NCBI RefSeq assembly: GCF_963667685.1 | Contig: NZ_OY763931.1 | Location: 124,001 to 188,000 of the forward strand | DNA from: Maridesulfovibrio sp. | GTDB taxonomy: Bacteria > Desulfobacterota > Desulfovibrionia > Desulfovibrionales > Desulfovibrionaceae | Reading direction: 5' to 3' | Length of the DNA: 64,000 bases | In this document: positions 16,614 to 25,505 of the stretch, one piece after another | Layout of the letters: every line of letters starts with the position of its first letter | Position numbering within the stretch: position 1 is the first letter of the stretch | Notes under the pieces: model-generated | What the model was told of the DNA's origin: nothing | What the model saw: only the letters and a program-made list of their open reading frames with translations | The model's database searches: none | Translations under genes and position numbers: made by a program

Positions 16614-17997
16614 TACTGATCCTTTTCTTGTTTTTCTTAATCATGCTGAACTTCTGCCAGTTTCTGCACGAGAATGTGTAAAAAATAATAGATGCCTGAA
16701 CGCCCTGTGAGATGAGCATAGCCATCCAGATTCCTGTGGCGGAATGCATCACTTCGTGACCGAGCACGTACGCCAGCGGCAATCTGCATCCCCATACGGT
16801 GACGGCAAAAATGAACAGGTTGTAGAGGGTCGCGCCAGCTCCGTTTAAAGCCCCGGCCATGATCATGGAGGTCAGGGTAAACGGAATAGCCAGCATATTA
16901 TAATAAAGATAGTTTACGGCTTCATCAAGGACTACCTTTTCCGGGGCTATTATGGCTGTCACGGGATAGATTACCTGCCAGAGCAGAATTGCGGTGACGC
17001 TTAAAAAGCCGATAGCCAGAAATAGAATTCTATATCCGAATTTTTTAGCTTCGTCAGCTTTTCCGTCTCCCAGATAATGCCCGATAATAATAGAAGCTGT
17101 CATATTGAAGGCGAAAGCCGGCAGAAAGAGAATCGATTCAATACGAATGCCAGCAGTCATTCCTGCCAGTGCGATGATGTTGTTTTCGGGCAGACTGGCG
17201 GTAATTGAATAAAGAACCATATATCCGGAATGCCAGACCAGCTGCATCAAGCCACTTGGCCATGCTACTTTGAAAAGGTACGGGAAGGCGCATTTCATCC
17301 ACCGTAGCGGGGCCATGCTTTTACGCCGCAGGTATCCCATGTGGACCAGTGCGCCTATGTTGAAGAGTGCCCCTGCAGTGACGGAGCCAAAGGTAGACCA
17401 TGCAAGTCCTTTGTACCCAAGATCCGGCAATCCCCACATGCCCATGCCAAGCCCGAGGTCGCCTATGGTATTGAGCACGGTGATGATTATCATGCTATAA
17501 AGCGGCAGCATGACTCTTTTCTGTGCCCTGAAAATGGCATTGGTGATGATCTGCATGTAATATAAGGGCACGAGATAAAGGAATACCTCTATGAAGTACT
17601 CCATCACATGCCGCATTTCCTGCGGGACTTGCAGAATGATCAGAATGCCGTTGCGGAAAGGAAATCCGAGGACAAAAAGAGCTGATCCCAGTACGGCGCC
17701 AAGGAGGATACATAATCCCACATAACGCGTGGCCCGGGCCATCAGCCCGGCACCTATTGACTGGCTGATGGCAGCCACAGCACCGTTTGCTGTTGCCGTG
17801 GCTATTACCATAAAAAAGACCAGAGACTGGCTGATCATGCCCATAGAGGCTTGAATTTCCCGTCCCAGTTTGGATGCTACCCAAACATCCACAAGACCGA
17901 TCATCAGGTGGAAGAGCATCATCAATATTTGCGGCCATGACAGGTTCCATATGGATCTGTATGGAGAGTTGGTCATGTCAGCGGTGGTCATATTCAT
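16606..17997 (-). CDS. MATE-family multidrug/metabolite exporter
   Basis: The 463-residue product has about 12 membrane spans and the MATE signature in its first span (SWPQILMMLFHLMIGLVDVW). MATE proteins export drugs, cations or metabolites in exchange for protons or sodium, and belong to the same MOP superfamily as lipid flippases such as MurJ. Its last codons overlap the DUF2156 gene by 8 bp, which suggests a functional pair. It is the first gene of a minus-strand run (MATE, DUF2156, phosphodiesterase, helicase) and is divergent from the ModE-like gene, with 280 bp between. I see no clear operator in that gap. Confidence 0.85.
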   Translation of the reverse strand: MNMTTADMTNSPYRSIWNLSWPQILMMLFHLMIGLVDVWVASKLGREIQASMGMISQSLVFFMVIATATANGAVAAISQSIGAGLMARATRYVGLCILLGAVLGSALFVLGFPFRNGILIILQVPQEMRHVMEYFIEVFLYLVPLYYMQIITNAIFRAQKRVMLPLYSMIIITVLNTIGDLGLGMGMWGLPDLGYKGLAWSTFGSVTAGALFNIGALVHMGYLRRKSMAPLRWMKCAFPYLFKVAWPSGLMQLVWHSGYMVLYSITASLPENNIIALAGMTAGIRIESILFLPAFAFNMTASIIIGHYLGDGKADEAKKFGYRILFLAIGFLSVTAILLWQVIYPVTAIIAPEKVVLDEAVNYLYYNMLAIPFTLTSMIMAGALNGAGATLYNLFIFAVTVWGCRLPLAYVLGHEVMHSATGIWMAMLISQGVQASIIFYTFSCRNWQKFSMIKKNKKRISNE

Positions 17998-18277
17998 TCG
18001 TGGGAAAACTCCATAATATCTTATAGTAGGCAGCCGTATATTGCAGATTCCGGTTTAAGGAATCAGAGGAAAGGCGGAATTGACTGCGGAGCTAGCAGTC
18101 TAGTTACAGTTTCAGGAAATGCAAGGGGCGAGTAGGTATAATATTTTTTTGCTGTCGTCTTGCTAGCTTGGTCCTAGATTCATTCTCATGACACGGGGCA
18201 TTGTACTTTGTGGTCTGGTTTGTTTATGTTAGGAAAAACATGAATTCAGAAGCGATTGGAAAATATAGGAGGTTTTA

Positions 18278-18685
18278 ATGTCGAGTGATGATAATTTCTG
18301 TCCCCGTGTGCGGTTGAATGTCTGGCTGGAAACAGAAAAAGGTATGCTTTTCGGTCTCGGAAGAGCTCAACTGCTGGAGCAGATTGAAAAGCAGGGCTCG
18401 CTTAATAAAGCGGCTAAAGCACTCGGCATGTCCTACCGTGCGGCTTGGGGCAGGCTTAAGAACACGGAAGATGTCCTCGGCGATTCTTTGGTGCTGAAAA
18501 CAAGAGGGCGCAAAGGTTGCAGCCTTACTCCTCTTGGGGAGCGGGTACTGGAAGATTACCGGCAGTGGGTGCAGGAAATCGAAAACTTTGCAGTTATGAC
18601 TGCCCGTAAATCTTTCCCCTGGAATATTGCTTCCTACGAAGAAGATATGGAGCGTATCGCTCAGGATAAAAAGGGTAAGAAGTGA
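18278..18685 (+). CDS. ModE-like winged helix regulator (DNA-binding domain only)
   Basis: This 135-residue protein aligns with the N-terminal DNA-binding domain of ModE: LLEQIEKQGSLNKAAKALG followed by MSYRAAWGRLKNTEDVLG and the wing region GCSLTPLGERVLEDY. Full ModE has two C-terminal Mop domains that bind molybdate; none are present here, so the ligand response, if any, differs. AGGAGG lies just before the ATG. Such short ModE/LysR-type proteins in sulfate reducers often sit near molybdate or tungstate genes, but none are seen nearby. The divergent MATE gene is a possible target. Confidence 0.8.
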   Translation: MSSDDNFCPRVRLNVWLETEKGMLFGLGRAQLLEQIEKQGSLNKAAKALGMSYRAAWGRLKNTEDVLGDSLVLKTRGRKGCSLTPLGERVLEDYRQWVQEIENFAVMTARKSFPWNIASYEEDMERIAQDKKGKK

Positions 18686-18772
18686 GTCTCCTGCCCAATT
18701 AAATACTATTCTATTGCTGGACATAACGTTAAAAGATCTGGCGAAAAAGAAAAGCGACGTATTTGCAAACTA

Positions 18773-18810
18773 GAACACCCCCAGTTCCTGAAGAGCTGGG
18801 GGTGTTCTTT
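18773..18810 (+). terminator. Intrinsic terminator between modE-like and carboxylase genes
   Basis: A near-perfect 13-bp stem (18773-18785 with 18795-18807, GAACACCCCCAG) is followed by TTTAT. It separates the converging ModE-like gene and the carboxyltransferase gene and may act on both. Confidence 0.85.
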
Positions 18811-18830
18811 ATATGAGGGGTGTGTGGGTA

Positions 18831-21089
18831 TTATCTATAGTACAGATTGCGCCCACCTACGGTCAGGAATGCCTGATGCAGGTTTCTGCGGATGTCGCGG
18901 CGATCCCAGATATCCTGAATGTGACCTCTGGAAAGCGCGTTGTATGCGGAATGGTAATCCGGCGGAATATCCATGCCTGTTGTTTCTTTGATAACGCCAG
19001 GTCCGGCGAAACCGATGCGTGAAGACCGCACCGCGTACTGGTAGGGTGAGCAGCCGAGGAAACTTGCTACAGGACCAGCGTAGGAGTTGGTATCGTAAAG
19101 AACGATATACAGCCCGCCTGATTCGATGTAGCGGCGCACAGCCATGGTAACGCGAGGCATCTGGATCAGACCGTTTGTTCCTTCCTGAATACGGATGCCG
19201 GCGGTACCGTGCACGTATGCGAGGAAGGGGTACCGTTTCTTCCCTGCCAGTTCAAGGGCGCGAATGAATTTTTCACCTTCTGCCGCACCAACGGAGCCAC
19301 CGCGGAAAGGGGCTACGAGGGTTGCACAGGTCACTTTGGTGTGCTTGATGGCACCTTCAAAGGTAATGCAACCGGATTGTAAGCCGGTCTTGGCTTTTGC
19401 AGCATCCAGCCTTTCCTGAAAGTTAGGGAAGCCGGTGGGGTTTGCGGAGCATATGGACTTGTTGAATTCACGCACTGTGCCCCAGTCGAAAATGTTCGCC
19501 ATGTACCAGCGGTATTCCATGGGGAAATGGTGGCCACAGGTGGGGCAGACCCCGGCGAACTCGTCAAAAAGGTCGCGGGACCAGATCTCAAGACAGCCGT
19601 TCTTCTCTGCGTTGGGGCAGGTGATTTCCTTGTCTTCGCTGGCTCGGGGGCTGACGTAGTGGCGGTAATCAGACGGTGGTACATCCGGTTCTGCATCTTC
19701 GGAAAGCTTGGTCAGAGCCGCTTCAACTTCTGATTTTGTTTTGGAACCGGCGCCCATCTTGCCAAGAAGCATGTGCTTCAGCTTGTCGACCTTGTTAGTT
19801 ACGACATGCATTTCATCCTTGGCTTCTTCCGCAAGAGCCTGAATCTTGGACTGGTATTTTCTAATCATGTCATAGCGGACAGTGGAGTACGCTGCGGCCA
19901 TGGCATCAACTTTTGCGGAGTTGAGCTTTTCAAGGAAAGAACGTTTGTCTTCGAAACTGTTCTGCGCCATGCGGCGGTATTTCTTGTAACGTTTCCAGAG
20001 TAGACGGTCTTTTGCATTGGGGCTGATCTGCCAGCGAACAAAAACAGACTCATCGGTGATGTCTTTTTTGTTGCGGTTTTTTATAGCCGCTTTACTGAAA
20101 AGGCGCAGGCCCTTGACACTCAATACAACTTCGTCTGTAGCTCGGATAACTTCCGCACGGACGATCTTGTAGAAATCAAAATGTTCGGGTCTGGCACCGA
20201 GTGCCGGTTCGCGGATGATTCCGTCGATATATCCGAAACGCAGGTTGTCGTCCGCAGTGATGCACTGTGATTTGGCGCAGGTTTCGATGAGCTCTGTCGG
20301 CGCACGGTCCCCACCGCGAAGACGGCCTTCAATTGCCGCAGCACCTTCAGGTGAGATTACTGAATAGTAACCATGTGAAAACATGAGCCTTTTGTCGGCC
20401 ATGGCGATTGCTTCCGCACCACCGGAACCGCCTTCGGAGATTACGGAAATGATCGGCACATCAAGGCCGCACATTTCGTAAATATTTTCAGCGATCTGCT
20501 GTGCTGCGCCAGGATAATCTTCCACTGGATATGATCCGGGTGTGAATACGTAAGTATGGATGGGAATATTCTCGCGGGCGGCAACTTTCATGTAGCGCAG
20601 GGCGTTGGCATTCCCCCAGGGCTTGATGCAACCGCCGTTGCGGAATTCCTGACCGTGTCCTTTTTCCTGGCCAACGACCATAACCGGCTGGTTGTGGACT
20701 TTCTTGCCCACGCGGCGGGTTATGTAGGCACGGGCGATTACCATACCGGGGTCGATGCTCATATCATCCTTGCCACCGACAACAGTGTAGTTGTCGTAGA
20801 CATTTTCAAGGATGTCTTCGAGGCAGATTCTTTCGGAATGACGCACGATGCGAACCTTATCCATGGCGGACAGGGTCTTGTCGAGGTCTTTTTCCAGCAC
20901 TGCGAGGCTCTCATCATAAGTGTTGAGTTTGTCCCACAGCTCTTCCTGAGTCTTATTTATGCTGGTTTCAAGGAATGCATCAAGCTTGTTTGCAAAGGCA
21001 GTAAGGCGTCTGTCCTCGGAGTCTCCGAGAATATCACGCGCATACTGGACCCGCTTGACCAATCCTTCCAGTTTTTTTTCAATATCCAT
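18831..21089 (-). CDS. Fused acetyl-CoA carboxylase carboxyltransferase (alpha plus beta)
   Basis: The 752-residue product joins two normally separate subunits. The N-terminal part (about 1-380) is AccA-like (VMVVGQEKGHG, VISEGGSGGAEAIAMAD, ISPEGAAAI). The C-terminal part (about 490-752) is AccD-like, with a zinc-finger (C491, C499, C515, C518) and VAPFRGGSVGAAEGEKFIRA. The complex moves the carboxyl group from carboxybiotin to acetyl-CoA, making malonyl-CoA for fatty acid synthesis. The first cysteine pair is spaced CX7C instead of the usual CX2C. It starts 9 bp after the biotin carboxylase stop, so the two are an operon. No biotin carrier gene is in the window. Another acyl-CoA substrate is possible. 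Confidence 0.9.
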   Translation of the reverse strand: MDIEKKLEGLVKRVQYARDILGDSEDRRLTAFANKLDAFLETSINKTQEELWDKLNTYDESLAVLEKDLDKTLSAMDKVRIVRHSERICLEDILENVYDNYTVVGGKDDMSIDPGMVIARAYITRRVGKKVHNQPVMVVGQEKGHGQEFRNGGCIKPWGNANALRYMKVAARENIPIHTYVFTPGSYPVEDYPGAAQQIAENIYEMCGLDVPIISVISEGGSGGAEAIAMADKRLMFSHGYYSVISPEGAAAIEGRLRGGDRAPTELIETCAKSQCITADDNLRFGYIDGIIREPALGARPEHFDFYKIVRAEVIRATDEVVLSVKGLRLFSKAAIKNRNKKDITDESVFVRWQISPNAKDRLLWKRYKKYRRMAQNSFEDKRSFLEKLNSAKVDAMAAAYSTVRYDMIRKYQSKIQALAEEAKDEMHVVTNKVDKLKHMLLGKMGAGSKTKSEVEAALTKLSEDAEPDVPPSDYRHYVSPRASEDKEITCPNAEKNGCLEIWSRDLFDEFAGVCPTCGHHFPMEYRWYMANIFDWGTVREFNKSICSANPTGFPNFQERLDAAKAKTGLQSGCITFEGAIKHTKVTCATLVAPFRGGSVGAAEGEKFIRALELAGKKRYPFLAYVHGTAGIRIQEGTNGLIQMPRVTMAVRRYIESGGLYIVLYDTNSYAGPVASFLGCSPYQYAVRSSRIGFAGPGVIKETTGMDIPPDYHSAYNALSRGHIQDIWDRRDIRRNLHQAFLTVGGRNLYYR

Positions 21090-21098
21090 AATGTATTA

Positions 21099-22517
21099 TT
21101 AGAATTCCAGTATGTTTGTTGATTTCTTGGCCAGAAACTTAAGGTTGGATTTAAGGGAAATTTCCTTTCTGTCCTTACCTTCCAGAACGAATTCATCCAG
21201 AAATTCGAGTCCGCGTTTCTTGGATTCTTCAAGATCCTTTCCCCAGATGATGGCCAGAGCCAGGTTGGGGTCAAATTCAGTGGGAATCTGATAGGGCAGA
21301 TCCTGAGGGATGTGGGTGTGCATCTTGAGCCATTCGTGCTCATCCCAGTGCAGATTTTCAATTTTACCTGCCCAAGGCGCGAATTTCTCATCAGTATCTT
21401 CAGCAATAATCCTGTATTCAATCCCCACACCTTCAAAGGTAATGTCATCCTGTGTGTAGCCCAGATCATCACCCAGGGCGAGTCTGATCTGTTCTTTAAT
21501 CAGGTTGACATCAGGGCTGCCCTTGATACGTGAAATGGCCGCGGATACGCCGTTTTCAACCTGAATACGGGTGTTTACTTCCATCAGGAACGGGGAACCT
21601 TTTGGGGTTACTATCCATTCCCATGTTCCTACGTTGTCGTAGTTTATTTCGCGGGCCATGTTTAAAGAGTGCTCAACAATATCGTCGAGGACTTTTTTGG
21701 CATCAAAAGAGTAAGCGATGCTTTCCGGGCAGAAGCCGGGCGCTACTTCGATTCTTTTCTGGCGTCCGGGACTCTGTACAGAGCAGTTACGTGTCCCGAA
21801 GTGGACGTGTTTTTTACCGGAACGCTCGGAAACGATCTGGACTTCAAGATGGTTGAAGTTGAAGATTCGTTGTTCGATGAGTACACCTTCGTCGTTGAAG
21901 GTACGCAGGGAGTAGTTTCTGATGCGGCGGTAGACCTGACGGAACTCTTCGATAGAGTATACTTCGTCAATGCCCATTCCGCCACCTCCGGCAGAAGCTT
22001 TAACGAGTACAACTGGATTGCGCACACCTTGTTCTTTCTGGAATTCGAACAGGTTGGACGCTATTTCTTCAGCTTCCAGTTCATCGTAGATTGCTCTGTC
22101 GGAACCGGGAATGGTGGGAACTCCGAGTTTTCTGGCCAGACGTTTAGTGTTGATTTTATCACCGAGGTCGCGGATTACCCACCATGAAGGTCCGATGAAA
22201 GTCATTGGGCGGTCACGCTCGGTCACTCTGCGTGCAAAGCGGAAGTTCTCGGAAAAGAAGCCGTATCCGGGATGAACAGCAGTACACATGGTTTCATCTG
22301 CTACGGATAAAATATCCCCTGCATCGTTGTAAGACCTGATTTTATAGGCTGCAGTTTCACCGCCAAGCTTTTTAGCCATGGTTATGTGTCCTGAGTCCTT
22401 GTCTTCTTCCGTGTATACACTGACAAAACTAAGCCCGAGATTTTTACATGCCTGCATGATGCGCACGGCGATTTCACCTCGGTTAGCAATAAGTACTTTA
22501 TCTGTTTTGGGATTCAA
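21099..22517 (-). CDS. accC: Biotin carboxylase subunit
   Basis: The 472-residue product is an ATP-grasp biotin carboxylase (VLIANRGEIAVRIMQACK at the N-terminus, VHPGYGFFSENFRFA near residue 80, the glycine-rich loop KASAGGGGMG near 175, and EVNTRIQVENGVSA near 315). It carboxylates the biotin of the carrier protein using ATP and bicarbonate. AGGAG stands seven bases before a TTG start, which I therefore accept. The glycine loop reads GGGGMG where most relatives have a basic residue after the glycines. It is upstream of, and probably co-transcribed with, the fused carboxyltransferase. Together they form most of an acetyl-CoA carboxylase, lacking only the carrier. Confidence 0.9.
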   Translation of the reverse strand: MNPKTDKVLIANRGEIAVRIMQACKNLGLSFVSVYTEEDKDSGHITMAKKLGGETAAYKIRSYNDAGDILSVADETMCTAVHPGYGFFSENFRFARRVTERDRPMTFIGPSWWVIRDLGDKINTKRLARKLGVPTIPGSDRAIYDELEAEEIASNLFEFQKEQGVRNPVVLVKASAGGGGMGIDEVYSIEEFRQVYRRIRNYSLRTFNDEGVLIEQRIFNFNHLEVQIVSERSGKKHVHFGTRNCSVQSPGRQKRIEVAPGFCPESIAYSFDAKKVLDDIVEHSLNMAREINYDNVGTWEWIVTPKGSPFLMEVNTRIQVENGVSAAISRIKGSPDVNLIKEQIRLALGDDLGYTQDDITFEGVGIEYRIIAEDTDEKFAPWAGKIENLHWDEHEWLKMHTHIPQDLPYQIPTEFDPNLALAIIWGKDLEESKKRGLEFLDEFVLEGKDRKEISLKSNLKFLAKKSTNILEF

Positions 22518-22854
22518 AACGAATCTCCTGAGTCTTTCTGGTTAATTACAATATATAATGTTTGCTAGACTGTTTTTTACAAAAATACGCAACCGTTTTA
22601 AGCCAAATAAGGCTTCTGTCAAGTTAAATATAACTGACACTTACGTAGGTATAATAGGTCATGCCCATGTTGAAGCAGTAAAATTATAACCAGTTAAAGC
22701 GGTTAGGTTGGTGGTTTTGTTGAAAGTTGCCTTCCGGGACGATCCGGTTTTTCAGACATATGGTCAGCCAGAATTCATTGCAGCTTGCCTTGATAAATCA
22801 AACACGCGTATTTCGTCAAATTTTGAAAACCGCAGAAGCGGGGTGTAAAAAAGA
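22518..22854. other. Gene-free stretch upstream of accC
   Basis: These 337 bp hold the presumed accC promoter, and then AT-rich sequence with no open frame or strong inverted repeat that I can support. No recognisable riboswitch or FapR-like operator is visible. Confidence 0.5.
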
Positions 22855-22888
22855 AAATCCCGCATTTCAGTTTTAAAATGCGGGATTT
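22855..22888 (-). terminator. Intrinsic terminator after the TPR lipoprotein gene
   Basis: A perfect 13-bp stem (22855-22867 with 22876-22888, AAATCCCGCATTT) is followed on the minus strand by a T-rich run. Confidence 0.93.
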
Positions 22889-22911
22889 ATTCTGCGCAGG
22901 AAAACAATTAA

Positions 22912-23520
22912 TTAGATGAGACCGAAGCTCAGCATCCTGAGTATATCGGTTTCTTCCTTAGTCTGTTCTTCCGGATTTTGTACGGATTTGGCCTTTGTGG
23001 ATTCTTCAATGATTTTATCCATAGCCATATGTTTTTCTTCTTCGGGAAGATCTAGTTCTGCCACGAAGTTCTCAGTGTCGGATATCTTCTGTGCTGTGAA
23101 TTTATCCTGCCAGACTGACATGCGGGTGTAGATGGTTATCTGTTCAAGGGCTTTTTCGGAATTCCCAAGCTCCTTGTAGGCGCGCGCAAGTTTTCGGTGG
23201 GCCAGCCTGATGTGCCCTTGTTCCAGCTCAAGGTTGAGTCCCTTGCTGATAATTTCAATCGCTTCCTTGTATTTGCCTTCCCGGAGATAGCAATCCCCGA
23301 GCATAATGTAGCTGGGGCCGTATTGCGGGTTGGAATCGATAGCTTTTTCAAAGTAAACAGAAGCCGCCTTGTCTTTGTTGAGAACGAAGGCGACAGTGCC
23401 TGTCTGGTGAAGCCCTGCGGCTTCGTCTTTTGTGCCGCAGCCGGTAAGCATTGCTGCGGTTATCAAGGACAGGCCGATCATAGTGGCAGTTGTCCTGATG
23501 CGATTAATTTTTTTACTCAT
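22912..23520 (-). CDS. TPR-containing lipoprotein
   Basis: This 202-residue protein begins with a lipoprotein signal peptide, with lipobox Leu-Thr-Gly-Cys at residues 25-28, so it is anchored to a membrane through Cys28. Two to three tetratricopeptide repeats follow (about 36-140; AAGLHQTGTVAFVLNKDKAA, then YGPSYIMLGDCYLREGKY). The C-terminal third is charged and probably helical. TPR lipoproteins act as protein-protein scaffolds; the partner is unknown. It is a single-gene unit ended by a strong terminator and preceded by the umuC gene on the same strand. Confidence 0.8.
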   Translation of the reverse strand: MSKKINRIRTTATMIGLSLITAAMLTGCGTKDEAAGLHQTGTVAFVLNKDKAASVYFEKAIDSNPQYGPSYIMLGDCYLREGKYKEAIEIISKGLNLELEQGHIRLAHRKLARAYKELGNSEKALEQITIYTRMSVWQDKFTAQKISDTENFVAELDLPEEEKHMAMDKIIEESTKAKSVQNPEEQTKEETDILRMLSFGLI

Positions 23521-23701
23521 AATATTGTGAATCAGTAATCCTGTTTTTCCCGATTAGGGCTTTTGAGTTTTACTTGCACCTCGTTTAATGCCCGAAACTT
23601 TTCGAATGGGCAAGCAGGATCGGGGTAAGATTTTGTCTTTTCACAGTTCTGTCAGGTGCGCAATTCGCCTTATGGGATTTATATGCCTTTAATTTACAGG
23701 A

Positions 23702-24973
23702 TTAGTTTATATTAGGCAGCTCATCCCAGCAGGTGGTATAGGCGGGGGATTTGAATTTTCTGTTCATCTGCCACGGCTGTTTAATCCCTTCTGACGCATA
23801 GCTCAGGGTCTGGCGACCGAAACGGGAATTTGTAGAATCCAGCAGGTTCATGAGTTTCTCTTTTTTGACAGGATCATCCTTACGTTCCAGCTCCAGCAGA
23901 TTGCATTGCCGGTTGTACTTTCCGCAGAGGTCGAGCAGGACCACCCCTGTTTTTTTGTAGCTGTATCCTTCTTTATAGATGGACCTGATGCATGACTGAG
24001 CCGTGCGGATAAGTTCCGGGGTGTAATCTGTGGCAATGGAGAGCATGCAGGTGGTTGAATTGGCGTACTGCGGCAGATTATTAAAGCGGTTGGTGGTCAG
24101 ATAGACCATGACCCCTCCGGCCAGTGAGCTTTGCTCGCGTAGTTTTTCTCCGGCACGGGCCACGTAGGTTGCTACCGATTCTTCCAGATCGGTGAGGGTG
24201 GATACCGGGCGTCCGAAGGAACGGGATGAAGAAATTGTTTTTTTGGCCTGTGGCATGTTTTCCAGCTCAAAGCAGGGTGTCCCACGCAGTTCAAAAGCCG
24301 TGTGCAGTCCGGTGACGGACATGTTTTTTTTTAGCCACAAATTGGGCAGATCCCGGAAAGCCCGGGCTGTCTTTACTCCCCGGGCGAATAGTCTTTTGCC
24401 GTGACGTCGGCCGATTCCCCATACGTCAGTCACCGGGACTCGTTCCAGTAAACGGTCCATGTCGTTACGGCCGCAGAGACTGAAGATTCCTCCGGTCTGT
24501 TTGTGTTTTTTGGCGAACGATGCAGCCAGCTTCGCCTGTGTTTTTGTTTCACCGAACCCTACTGAAACAGGTATTCCGGTCCACTTGAGAATTCTGGTCC
24601 TGATTTCCAGGCCTATGGAAGGCAGTTCCCGGAGCATGCATGGCGGGAATTCAAGAAAGGATTCATCAATGGAGTAGACCTCAAGGTCCGGGGTTATGGA
24701 TGCTATAGTCGCTGTCACTCTCTGGGAAAGGTCGCCGTAAAGGGCGTAGTTGGATGAAAATATTTCCACTCCATGGTGCAGAAAAAAGTCGTTATATTTG
24801 TAAGCCGGGGCGCCCATGGGGATATTCAGGTCTTTGGCCTCCTGCGAGCGGGAGATAACGCAGCCGTCGTTGTTGGAAAGAACTACAACCGGGCTGGACT
24901 TGAGTTCCGGCCGGAAAAGTCTCTCGCAGGACACGTAAAAATTATTACAGTCCACCAGTGCGAAAATTCTCAT
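23702..24973 (-). CDS. umuC: DNA polymerase V catalytic subunit UmuC
   Basis: The 423-residue product is a Y-family translesion polymerase: ALVDCNNFYVSCERLF at the N-terminus and VYSIDESFLEF near residue 100 provide the catalytic aspartates and glutamate. The helix-hairpin region (VWGIGRRHGKRL), the little-finger domain and the short UmuC-type C-terminal tail follow. It copies past DNA lesions during the SOS response, when activated by UmuD' and RecA. Length is typical (about 422). Its start codon overlaps the umuD stop by 1 bp, so the two are an operon. A weak hairpin at 23589-23612 could end the transcript. Confidence 0.95.
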   Translation of the reverse strand: MRIFALVDCNNFYVSCERLFRPELKSSPVVVLSNNDGCVISRSQEAKDLNIPMGAPAYKYNDFFLHHGVEIFSSNYALYGDLSQRVTATIASITPDLEVYSIDESFLEFPPCMLRELPSIGLEIRTRILKWTGIPVSVGFGETKTQAKLAASFAKKHKQTGGIFSLCGRNDMDRLLERVPVTDVWGIGRRHGKRLFARGVKTARAFRDLPNLWLKKNMSVTGLHTAFELRGTPCFELENMPQAKKTISSSRSFGRPVSTLTDLEESVATYVARAGEKLREQSSLAGGVMVYLTTNRFNNLPQYANSTTCMLSIATDYTPELIRTAQSCIRSIYKEGYSYKKTGVVLLDLCGKYNRQCNLLELERKDDPVKKEKLMNLLDSTNSRFGRQTLSYASEGIKQPWQMNRKFKSPAYTTCWDELPNIN

Positions 24974-25407
24974 CAGAGTGCCTTGTGAATTATGTAGGTG
25001 ACTACGCCCCAGACCTCGAAAGATGTCTCGGCTGTTATCTCCAGCGGAGAGTAATCCGGGTTTTCCGGTACAAGGTATATCCTGCCGTTTTGTTGCTTGA
25101 TTCTTTTTACGGTCAGTTCTCCGTTGACAACAGCAATGATGATGGAGTTGTTGTGCGCGTCTTTGGACCGGTCAACCACAAGGATGTCTCCTTCACTGAT
25201 GTTGGCATCAAGCATGGAATCGCCATAAGCGCGGATCAGAAAAGTTGCGGCCTTGTTGCTGATCAAGTGCTCATTCAGGTCCATCGTTTTGTCAATGTAG
25301 TCATCTGCCGGGGAGGGAAAGCCAGCGATAACTTCAGATAGGAGCAGTGGCAGCTCTGTTCTGTCTGCTGCTGCCGGGGAAAGTATTTCTATGTGACGAA
25401 GGTTCAT
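24973..25407 (-). CDS. umuD: DNA polymerase V accessory subunit UmuD (self-cleaving)
   Basis: The 144-residue product has the UmuD layout: cleavage site Ala28-Gly29 (in IAGFPSPADDY), the nucleophile Ser64 in YGDSM and the general base Lys101 in LTVKRI. RecA-stimulated self-cleavage removes the N-terminus and makes UmuD', which activates UmuC. I chose the ATG at 25407 because it gives the expected N-terminus; a TTG 12 codons upstream would put a likely promoter element inside the gene. Expected to be under LexA, but I do not recognise a LexA box. Confidence 0.93.
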   Translation of the reverse strand: MNLRHIEILSPAAADRTELPLLLSEVIAGFPSPADDYIDKTMDLNEHLISNKAATFLIRAYGDSMLDANISEGDILVVDRSKDAHNNSIIIAVVNGELTVKRIKQQNGRIYLVPENPDYSPLEITAETSFEVWGVVTYIIHKAL

Positions 25408-25411
25408 GTTT

Positions 25412-25443
25412 ATTATATATTTACCTTTCGTCTTGCCTGTCAA
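25412..25443 (-). promoter_or_regulatory. Possible umuDC promoter
   Basis: On the minus strand TTGACA (25443-25438) is followed 20 bp later by TATAAT (25417-25412), or 18 bp later by TATATA. The -10 element ends only about 5 bp before the chosen umuD ATG, so the message would be nearly leaderless. The long spacing makes this tentative. Confidence 0.35.
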
Positions 25444-25465
25444 TCTTAAATAAACAATACTTCCA

Positions 25466-25498
25466 AAAAAGAACCTGATCGGAAATCCGGTCAGGTTC
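25466..25498 (-). terminator. Intrinsic terminator after the DHH gene
   Basis: An inverted repeat (GAACCTGA at 25471-25478 with TCAGGTTC at 25491-25498, extended by GATC/GGTC pairing) is followed on the minus strand by six T residues. Confidence 0.9.
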
Positions 25499-25505
25499 TA
25501 TGCTT

